Assembly (NCBI GenBank): GCA_024635555.1
Contig: JAGXIO010000189.1
Coordinates: 1 to 32,608 of the forward strand
Length of the DNA stretch: 32,608 nt
Direction: 5' to 3'
Source of the DNA: Saccharicrinis sp.
GTDB lineage: Bacteria; Bacteroidota; Bacteroidia; Bacteroidales; Marinilabiliaceae
Shown here: positions 25,884 to 32,608 of the stretch, one piece after another
Layout: each line of letters starts with the position of its first letter
Position numbering within the stretch: the first letter of the stretch is position 1
Program-made: the position numbers and the translations under genes
The notes under the pieces: model-generated
What the model saw: the letters and a program-made list of their open reading frames with translations, nothing else
Told to the model about the DNA's origin: nothing
Databases searched by the model: none

Positions 25884-26138
25884 ATGAATTTAGGAAAACC
25901 AGAAATATTGGAGCATATTTGTTATACGGCACTTGTTTATGAGAGAATAAATAAAAAATTAAACATCAAATTTTCAAAAACGCAAATTGAGGAATATATA
26001 CTTACAATTTTGAAAGAGACGGATATCAATCTCTTTACAAAAACTGGTAAAAACTATTATGTGATAAATGTGGAGTATAACATTAGAATAACTATAAATT
26101 CTAATACTTTTAGGATTATTACTGTGGATAAGATTTAA
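25884..26138 (+). CDS. DUF3781 family protein
   Basis: An 84-residue cytoplasmic protein. The N-terminal ICYTALVYERINKKL, the middle QIEEYILTILKETD and the C-terminal GKNYYVIN.....RITINSNTFRIITVDKI match the pattern I know for DUF3781 (PF12636), a small domain of unknown function. Family length is normal and the chain is complete. It lies 27 bp after the permease and 22 bp before the next gene, so it may be co-transcribed with either. Confidence 0.72.
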   Translation: MNLGKPEILEHICYTALVYERINKKLNIKFSKTQIEEYILTILKETDINLFTKTGKNYYVINVEYNIRITINSNTFRIITVDKI

Positions 26139-26160
26139 GAAAACAAATGAAAAAATAGCG

Positions 26161-27357
26161 ATGAAAAAAGCAATGACGTTTACGGTGATTTTAATAATGA
26201 TTACCCACTGTCTTTTTGGTCAAATGGATAGTATCAAATCTCAGATAATGGATTATGAGGAATCCAAATCCTCTATAATCTCTAAGGGACGGAGACTGCT
26301 GCTGGACAAATTTGTAGAAGGCGACATAAACAAAGTGAAAGAGATTAAAGATTACCTTATTGATATTGAAGACGATAATTATCTCACTTTTTATACAGCC
26401 GAGTACTGGTTTATTCTTTACTGGACGAATGACTATATAGAATTGGCAGAAGACATCCAACATTTCGATGCTAGTAAAATAGAGAATGACCAAACTAAAA
26501 TAGCACCTTTAAACGATAAGCTATACGAAAAGCTTCTTGATAAAACATTTGAATTTGAATCGCAAATTAAAGAGCGTATCCAAAACGCTGAATTAGATGA
26601 GGAAACCAAACAAATACTGACTTTGAACTTAGAATATCTTTTAATAGATAAAAGGGACAACATCTATGCGCAAGATGGTTTAAATGATAAAGCCGATGAC
26701 TTTATAAAAACATTTCCCTCAACTAAATTTGAGGGATTTACTAAAAAGTACATAAGATATAAGCTCGTACCCAAAAATTGGGGTATGACTTTTGAATTTT
26801 TTAGCGGTTACGGTATTTACACTGGCAACCTAAGCCAAAACTACACCAATAATGTGCCCATCGGTGTAGCATTTGATGTTTGCTATAAAAACTGGGAGTT
26901 GTATCTAAGGGATTATATTGGTTTTAACAGCACTAAAAAGGATGTGGATTATTCATTGGGCACTTGGGAGGAAGGTTCACGGTCAATGGTTGTATTTCCG
27001 GAGGCTTCCTTGGGTTACGTTGTGTATAATGACAATAAATTTAAGATTTCGCCTTTTGCGGGCATAGCTGGGATGGATATTAGCCCCATTTCGGTGGATA
27101 TAGACAAAACACCTGAACTAAAAGAAGTGTCCTTGGAGTTTACTACGACCTATTTAGCCGGAATTAACTTCGATTTAAAATTTGGCCCCAAAAACATACC
27201 TGCATTCAACCCCAAAGCAAGCTACGCATTTATAAGGCTAAGATATGCATACGGTGCAACAAGTTTTGAAAAGAAATACGTTGGCATGGCGGGTAATATG
27301 CACTATATTACAATTGGTTTGGGTGTTATGGCTCGAGGGCTAAAAAGAACGGACTAA
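26161..27357 (+). CDS. Secreted protein with a helical N-domain and outer-membrane barrel-like C-domain, unknown
   Basis: 398 residues with a clear signal peptide (MKKAMTFTVILIMITHCLFG, cleaved before Q). Residues about 22-200 are charged and helical (for example DKTFEFESQIKERIQNAELD and TKQILTLNLEYLLIDKRD), suggesting TPR-like or coiled-coil packing. From about 205 the chain becomes glycine- and aromatic-rich with short strands (WGMTFEFFSGYGIYTGNLS, WELYLRDYIGFN, FPEASLGYVVYNDNKFKI, AFIRLRYAYGATSF), typical of an 8-stranded outer-membrane barrel. No named family is recognised. The gene starts 22 bp after the DUF3781 gene and ends 45 bp before the helicase gene on the same strand. Confidence 0.65.
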   Translation: MKKAMTFTVILIMITHCLFGQMDSIKSQIMDYEESKSSIISKGRRLLLDKFVEGDINKVKEIKDYLIDIEDDNYLTFYTAEYWFILYWTNDYIELAEDIQHFDASKIENDQTKIAPLNDKLYEKLLDKTFEFESQIKERIQNAELDEETKQILTLNLEYLLIDKRDNIYAQDGLNDKADDFIKTFPSTKFEGFTKKYIRYKLVPKNWGMTFEFFSGYGIYTGNLSQNYTNNVPIGVAFDVCYKNWELYLRDYIGFNSTKKDVDYSLGTWEEGSRSMVVFPEASLGYVVYNDNKFKISPFAGIAGMDISPISVDIDKTPELKEVSLEFTTTYLAGINFDLKFGPKNIPAFNPKASYAFIRLRYAYGATSFEKKYVGMAGNMHYITIGLGVMARGLKRTD

Positions 27358-27402
27358 AAAACCGAAGTTGATTTTTTTAAAGATCTTGATTGTGAAAAAT
27401 AA

Positions 27403-30400
27403 ATGAATAGCATAGTTTTCATAGACACGGAAATAGACGTTAAAAGTAAGCGGATACTCGATATAGGCGGTGTCGATGAAAAAGGCGAGAATTTTCATTC
27501 CTGCGCTGTCTCCGATTTTATAAACTTTGTTAATGGCACACGTTATATTTGCGGGCACAACATTTTAAAACATGATTTGCCTTATCTTCAGAAAGCTTCC
27601 CGCATCAATTTTTCCGTTTTCAACTGCATCGACACTTTATACCTCTCCCCTCTGCTTTTTCCCAAGCAACCCTATCACGCTTTGGTAAAAGATGACAAGC
27701 TTCAAACGGAAGATCTCAACAATCCTTTAAACGATGCCATAAAAGCAATGGACTTGTTTTACGATGAGGTGGCCGCATTTGCCGAAATCGATACGGAGCT
27801 ACAACAAATATATTTTGCGTTGTTGGCGGATAAAAATGAGTTTGCGGCGTTTTTAAAATTTGTGGGTTGTTCGTTTCAGGATGCAAACCTTACCCTGTTG
27901 ATTAAAAATAGGTTTCTTACTCAAATTTGCGATAATGCTCCTATTGAAAAGTTGACTATTGAAAATCCGATTGAATTGGCGTACTGCCTGGCTTTGATCA
28001 ATACCCACAGCCGATATTCCGTTACGCCCCACTGGGTTGCAAAAAACTACCCCGATGTGGAGCGCGTGATGTATCTATTGCGGAATAAGCGCTGTATTTA
28101 TGGTTGCCCGTATTGTCATCAATTTTTGGATGCAAATAAAGGCTTAAAAAAATATTTTGGGTTTGATGCATACCGTACCTATGACGACAAACCGTTGCAG
28201 GAAGAGGCTGTGAACGCTGCCTTGAACAATAAATCGCTATTGGCGGTGTTTCCCACGGGTGGTGGTAAATCCATCACTTTTCAGGTTCCGGCATTGATGA
28301 GTGGCGAAAACGTAAAAGGATTAACCGTGGTTATTTCGCCGCTTCAATCCTTAATGAAGGATCAGGTTGATAACCTTGAAAAATCGAACATTACCGATGC
28401 CGTTACCATCAATGGCTTACTCGACCCCATTGAAAGGGCTAAATCCTTTGAACGGGTTCAAAATGGCTCTGCTTCCATTTTATATATCTCTCCCGAATCA
28501 TTGCGTTCCAAATCCATCGAGCACCTGTTGCTTGGCCGGCATATTGTTCGGTTTGTTATTGACGAAGCACATTGCTTCTCGTCGTGGGGACAGGATTTTA
28601 GGGTAGATTACCTTTATATTGGCGATTTTATAAAGCAGTTGCAGAAAACAAAAAATTTGGATGAAAAAATTCCCATTTCGTGTTTTACCGCCACCGCCAA
28701 GCAAAAAGTAATCCAGGATATAAAGGATTATTTCCGAGATAAACTAGACCTGACCTTACAAACGTTTAGCACAAAATCATCTCGTACCAATCTGCATTAC
28801 AAAGTTATTCCCCGCGAAACCGAAGAGGAAAAGTACGCTACAGTTCGCAATCTTATCGAGGGCAAGCCCTGTCCCACTATTTTATATGTGTCGCGTACCC
28901 GTAGAGCGTTTCAGTTGGCCGAACGACTTTGCAATGACGGCTATCTGGCAAAATCCTATCACGGAAAAATGGATAAGCAGGAAAAATCGGCCAACCAGGA
29001 TGCTTTTATCCGTGGCGATGTTCATATCATGGTAGCTACATCTGCCTTTGGTATGGGAGTGGATAAAAAAGATGTGGGCATGGTGATTCATTACGACATA
29101 TCCGATTCGCTCGAAAATTATGTGCAGGAGGCAGGCCGAGCCGGACGCGACGAAAATATAACGGCCGATTGCTATGTTTTGTACAACGAAGAGGATTTGA
29201 GCAAGCACTTTATCCTGCTGAACCAAACAAAGCTCCATATTAAAGAGATACAGCAAATTTGGAAAGCCATAAGGGATTTAACGCGCTTTCGTTCATTAGT
29301 TTCCAATTCCGCATTGGAAATTGCCCGAAAAGCAGGTTGGGACGACAATGTGGTTGAAATTGAAACACGCGTAACTACCGCAATATCTGCTCTTGAAGAA
29401 GCTGGATACCTAAAACGTGGTCAAAATATGCCACAGATATTTGCCAACAGTATCTTATCGAAAAATGCGCAGGAGGCCATTGAAAAAATAAATGTTTCGG
29501 AACATTTTAACGAAAAGCAAAAGCAACAAGCCGCTCGTATCATAAAAAAGTTATTTTCGAGCAAAAGTAAAAAACAGGCCAACGAAGAAGCTGCCGAATC
29601 GCGTATCGACCATATATCCGACCATCTGGGCATAGTAAAAGAGGAAGTTATCCAGGTAATTAATTTACTGCGCGAAGAAAAAATATTGGCCGACACCAAA
29701 GATTTAACGGCATTCATCAAACGTGGCGATAATATAAACCATTCATTGGATATTATTAAAACCATCAGCCAAATCGAAAACTTTTTTGTATCACAAATTG
29801 ATGAGCAGGAAAAATCATATCATATCAAACAACTCAATGAACTTGCCGAATTACAAGGATGCAGAGATGTGTCGGCTAATAAACTGAGGAACATCATTAA
29901 TTTCTGGGTGATTAAAAATTGGATTAAACGAAAAAGCAACGACCCTGCAAAAAACAACCTCACCATCATTGCCAACTATCCCAAAAACGTATTAACAGAT
30001 AAGTTAAATAAACGCCACGCACTGTCGCAGTTTATTGTGGAACTATTATATGCAAAAAGCAAGATAAACCTATCTACTGCCGATGCGGACAAAGAACAAT
30101 TGCTAGTAGAGTTTTCGGTACACGAATTAAAGCAAGAATACGAAAGGGCATCCGTGCTGTTTAAATTGGTTGTTACCATTGAGGATGTTGAGGATGCGTT
30201 GTTTTACCTGTCGCGGATGGACGCCATAAAAATAGAAGGCGGTTTTTTGGTGGTGTATAACAAACTGAGCATTGAACGACTGGAAAAAAATAATAAAAAA
30301 CAGTATAAAACCGAAGATTATAGCAAGCTGAAAGAATTTTATGAAAATAAAATACAGCAAATACATATGGTTGGCGAGTATGCCGAAAAAATGAATCGCA

Positions 30401-32232
30401 ACTATCAAGAAGCGGTGCTCTTTGTGGAGGATTATTTTCAGTTAAACTATGCCTCTTTTTTACGAAAATACTTTAATATTGAACGCCAAGAAGAGATAAA
30501 GCGTAACCTCACCCCAACAAAGTTCAAGCAACTTTTCGGAGAGCTATCTTCCGAACAATCAAGTATTATAAGAGACAAACACTCGTTGCACATTGGTATT
30601 GCAGCGGGCCCTGGCAGCGGAAAAACAAGGGTGTTGGTGCATAAACTGGCTTCCCTGTTACTGATGGAAGATGTAAAGCATGAGCAGTTACTAATGGTAA
30701 CTTTTTCGAGGGCGGCGGCTACCGAATTTAAAACCAAACTGATAGAATTAATAGGCAATGCCGCCAGCTTTATCGAAATTAAAACCTTCCACTCCTATTG
30801 TTTCGACCTGCTGGGTAAAATGGGTTCCATTGAAAAATCGGAGACCATTATCCAACTGGCTGTCGAAAAAATAAAAAGCCACGACATTGAGCCCAACCGG
30901 ATAACCAAAACCGTATTGGTTATCGACGAAGCCCAGGATATGAATCAATCTGAATTTGAATTGATACAGGCTTTGATGGCCCACAACGAAGAAATGAGGG
31001 TAATTGCAGTGGGCGATGACGACCAAAATATTTACGAGTTCAGGGGCGCTAATTCAACATACTTGGAGCAGTTTATGCACCATCATCAAGCCAAAAAATA
31101 CGAGCTCAATAAAAATTACCGGAGTAAAAATAATTTGGTCGTATTTACAAACAGCTTTGTACAAACTATAAGTCACCGGATTAAACAAATGCCCCTTTTT
31201 GCGCATCAAAACGAAAATGGTTCGGTCAAGCTTGTAAAGTATACCGCAAAGCACATCATCGGTGCTACTGTGGAGGATGTGCTCACTTCCGACCTTGCTG
31301 CAACAACCTGTGTATTAACACAAACCAACCACGAAGCACTGCAAATATGCGGATTGCTAAATAAAGCGGGGCTCCCTGCCAAAATTATTCAAACCAACGA
31401 AGGTTTTAGTCTGCATAACTTACTAGAAATACGATATTTTATAGAGCAACTTAACTTTACCGGCGACAACTTTGTAATTAGCCACAATACATGGAAGGAG
31501 GCAAAAAGAAGGCTTTGGGATAAATATAAGGACAGCACAAAAATTGATATTTGTATCAATCTCATCAAGGAATTTGCATTAAGTAATCCAAAAAAGAAGT
31601 ACCAATCTGATTTTGATGTTTTTATCCGAGAGTCAACACTCGAAGATTTCATCCAAACAACGGGCGAAACCATATTTGTTTCCACCATTCACAAGGCCAA
31701 AGGAAAGGAGTTTGACAACGTTTTTTTAATGCTCAATGGCTTCAATCCGGAAACAGATGAGAAAAAAAGACAACTGTATGTGGCCATGACCAGAGCCAAA
31801 CAAAACCTGACTATTCATTTAAACGGGAATTATTTAGATGACTTTACATGTGATGATATAATGCGTAGCTTGGACGAAAACCATTACGAAGAAACTGATT
31901 TGTTGATACTTCACTTAACTCACAAAGATATTTGGTTAGATTACTTTATCTCACGCCAGCATCTAATTTCAAATCTTAAAAGTGGCGATAAACTGACCGT
32001 AAATAGCAATGGTTGCTCCGATGCTATGGGAAATAGTATTGTTAAGTTTTCTGCTAGTTTTAAAGAAAGTTTATTGTCCTTGGAAAATAAAGGATATCAG
32101 TTGCAAGATGGCTGTATCAATTACATCGTATATTGGCAAAAAGAAGATGCCGATATGGACCTGAAAATTGTATTGCCCGAGTTGAAGCTGCAGAAATTTA
32201 AAATCCTCCAGCCATTTCAGCAACGAATCTAG
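27403..32232 (+). CDS. Exonuclease-RecQ-UvrD fusion helicase
   Basis: A 1609-residue protein. Residues 1-150 are a DnaQ-like DEDD exonuclease domain: VFIDTE (Asp8, Glu10), ICGHNILKHDLPYL, then YHALVKDD and NNPLNDA. A CxxxCxxC cluster (Cys231, 235, 238) follows. The RecQ SF2 core covers about 255-600: PTGGGKS (Lys289), IDEAHCFSSWGQDFR (387-390 DEAH), CFTATA, ILYVSRTRR, MVATSAFGMGVDK and YVQEAGRAGRDE. A winged-helix-like region with little of the usual RecQ zinc site comes next. The UvrD-type SF1 core covers about 1045-1480: AGPGSGKT (Lys1074), VTFSRAAATEF, VIDEAQD (1174-1179), GDDDQNIYEFRGA, STIHKAKGKEFDNVF and YVAMTRAK. The motifs I checked in both helicases are intact. It should unwind and degrade DNA, in repair or defence; the role is inference. 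Confidence 0.93.
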   Translation: MNSIVFIDTEIDVKSKRILDIGGVDEKGENFHSCAVSDFINFVNGTRYICGHNILKHDLPYLQKASRINFSVFNCIDTLYLSPLLFPKQPYHALVKDDKLQTEDLNNPLNDAIKAMDLFYDEVAAFAEIDTELQQIYFALLADKNEFAAFLKFVGCSFQDANLTLLIKNRFLTQICDNAPIEKLTIENPIELAYCLALINTHSRYSVTPHWVAKNYPDVERVMYLLRNKRCIYGCPYCHQFLDANKGLKKYFGFDAYRTYDDKPLQEEAVNAALNNKSLLAVFPTGGGKSITFQVPALMSGENVKGLTVVISPLQSLMKDQVDNLEKSNITDAVTINGLLDPIERAKSFERVQNGSASILYISPESLRSKSIEHLLLGRHIVRFVIDEAHCFSSWGQDFRVDYLYIGDFIKQLQKTKNLDEKIPISCFTATAKQKVIQDIKDYFRDKLDLTLQTFSTKSSRTNLHYKVIPRETEEEKYATVRNLIEGKPCPTILYVSRTRRAFQLAERLCNDGYLAKSYHGKMDKQEKSANQDAFIRGDVHIMVATSAFGMGVDKKDVGMVIHYDISDSLENYVQEAGRAGRDENITADCYVLYNEEDLSKHFILLNQTKLHIKEIQQIWKAIRDLTRFRSLVSNSALEIARKAGWDDNVVEIETRVTTAISALEEAGYLKRGQNMPQIFANSILSKNAQEAIEKINVSEHFNEKQKQQAARIIKKLFSSKSKKQANEEAAESRIDHISDHLGIVKEEVIQVINLLREEKILADTKDLTAFIKRGDNINHSLDIIKTISQIENFFVSQIDEQEKSYHIKQLNELAELQGCRDVSANKLRNIINFWVIKNWIKRKSNDPAKNNLTIIANYPKNVLTDKLNKRHALSQFIVELLYAKSKINLSTADADKEQLLVEFSVHELKQEYERASVLFKLVVTIEDVEDALFYLSRMDAIKIEGGFLVVYNKLSIERLEKNNKKQYKTEDYSKLKEFYENKIQQIHMVGEYAEKMNRNYQEAVLFVEDYFQLNYASFLRKYFNIERQEEIKRNLTPTKFKQLFGELSSEQSSIIRDKHSLHIGIAAGPGSGKTRVLVHKLASLLLMEDVKHEQLLMVTFSRAAATEFKTKLIELIGNAASFIEIKTFHSYCFDLLGKMGSIEKSETIIQLAVEKIKSHDIEPNRITKTVLVIDEAQDMNQSEFELIQALMAHNEEMRVIAVGDDDQNIYEFRGANSTYLEQFMHHHQAKKYELNKNYRSKNNLVVFTNSFVQTISHRIKQMPLFAHQNENGSVKLVKYTAKHIIGATVEDVLTSDLAATTCVLTQTNHEALQICGLLNKAGLPAKIIQTNEGFSLHNLLEIRYFIEQLNFTGDNFVISHNTWKEAKRRLWDKYKDSTKIDICINLIKEFALSNPKKKYQSDFDVFIRESTLEDFIQTTGETIFVSTIHKAKGKEFDNVFLMLNGFNPETDEKKRQLYVAMTRAKQNLTIHLNGNYLDDFTCDDIMRSLDENHYEETDLLILHLTHKDIWLDYFISRQHLISNLKSGDKLTVNSNGCSDAMGNSIVKFSASFKESLLSLENKGYQLQDGCINYIVYWQKEDADMDLKIVLPELKLQKFKILQPFQQRI

Positions 32233-32320
32233 ATAAAACACGAGTCAGGATCGACCAGCCTTTCCTTACTAAAATAAAAATAAGGTGTCAGGAATGTTTT
32301 TGTGATGCTGATTAAATAGG

Positions 32321-32352
32321 ATGAACATATTTCCTATATTTGAAACGATATG
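32321..32352 (+). promoter_or_regulatory. Repeated leader/promoter before the amj-like gene
   Basis: This is the second copy of the 32-bp sequence at 12180-12211 (28/32 identical). It contains TATATTTG (32335-32342), an exact TAnnTTTG box, about 42 bp before the ATG at 32384. Downstream, ATGTTTGCAACAT (32350-32362) is a short palindrome. No -33 TTG at standard spacing was seen. Confidence 0.5.
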
Positions 32353-32383
32353 TTTGCAACATAGCTAAAACCAAGAAACAGAA

Positions 32384-32608
32384 ATGACAACACAAATAAT
32401 AATAGTATTAATTTTGGTTTTCCTGATTAATCTGATAACCACTTTGTCATATTCAGTGAGAATAGTTGGAATTAGGACAGGCAGAATTGCCGTTTCTTTT
32501 GCATTATTCAATATTCTGATCTTAATCTCAAGGACTGCTTATGGTTTCCAAGCACCGTTATTAGCAAAAACAATTGAAAACAATATTAACTCAGGAGCAG
32601 GAGAAAAC
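32384..32608 (+). CDS. amj: Amj-type lipid II flippase (DUF2837), N-terminal part
   Basis: 75 codons from the ATG run to the window edge. The start reads MTTQIIIVLILVFLINLITT followed by LSYSVRIVGIRTGRIAVSFA and LFNILILISRTAYGFQAPLL. The block of a TLSYSVR.vgiRTGriAvsfaLFNi..l.SRTa...QaPLl is the hallmark of Amj (PF10997), first found as YdaH in B. subtilis, an alternate lipid II flippase that can replace MurJ. About 190 further residues would follow outside the window. Having an alternate flippase next to accessory DNA fits a role as backup against MurJ-targeting toxins, which is inference. Identification is from memory of the family pattern. Confidence 0.75.
   Translation, partial: MTTQIIIVLILVFLINLITTLSYSVRIVGIRTGRIAVSFALFNILILISRTAYGFQAPLLAKTIENNINSGAGEN

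Noticed and set aside
1-32608. CRISPR arrays, tRNA/rRNA genes, prophage or intact insertion sequences
   Set aside because: None was seen by eye: no regularly spaced direct repeats, no cloverleaf-like sequence and no transposase-like frame. A tool-based scan would be decisive for tRNA and small RNA genes.

Overview
The window looks like a chromosomal segment of a gliding or surface-associated marine-type Bacteroidota (Bacteroidia, plausibly Marinilabiliales or a relative). Evidence: gliding genes gldF and gldG; a huge secreted protease ending in a type IX secretion (T9SS) sorting domain; lipid A gene lpxB; secreted proteins with signal peptides ending in FGQ or LGQ; AT-rich spacers; almost no Shine-Dalgarno sequences; and several TAnnTTTG promoter boxes, the form used by the Bacteroidota primary sigma factor. 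The genus is inference.

Layout. 1-136 is the start of dnaN (minus), cut by the window edge, with a perfect DnaA-box match just upstream. 349-975 is an acetate/succinate-type (SatP/YaaH) transporter. 1492-2496 is a Tat-exported aldo/keto reductase. 2694-3839 is an outer-membrane barrel-like protein. 4294-6747 is pheT (minus), with a nested palindrome beyond its 3' end. 7161-9453 is surE, a small membrane protein and lpxB. 9632-12062 is gldF-gldG. 12063-13303 is an AT-rich accessory stretch: a repeated leader, an unknown secreted protein and a broken HigB/RelE-like toxin fragment. 13304-14464 is an SLC1-type symporter (minus) and 14691-15494 a secreted NIPSNAP protein. A bidirectional terminator at 15601-15637 separates the latter from a 2529-residue M4 metalloprotease (15654-23243, minus). 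After a gene-poor region with a tiny Cys-rich lipoprotein and a VanZ-like membrane protein come a CysP-type PiT permease (24816-25856), a DUF3781 protein, a secreted helical/barrel protein and a 1609-residue exonuclease-RecQ-UvrD fusion (27403-32232). The window ends in an Amj-type lipid II flippase gene.

How the genes fit together. Much of it is core envelope and housekeeping biology: pheT for translation, lpxB for lipid A, gldFG for gliding, and several independent transporters. The most unusual genes are the nuclease-helicase fusion, which places RecBCD/AddAB-like activities plus a RecQ engine on one chain, and the giant protease, whose non-catalytic part is a threefold super-repeat with different alpha/beta or lectin-like inserts. 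Two intergenic leaders 20 kb apart (12180-12211 and 32321-32352) are 28/32 identical and stand before accessory-type genes, suggesting a dispersed promoter module. Three different palindromic intergenic elements (4131-4233, 6940-7030, 9523-9600) look like members of dispersed repeat families. No rRNA, tRNA, intact transposase, CRISPR array or phage gene was recognised by eye.
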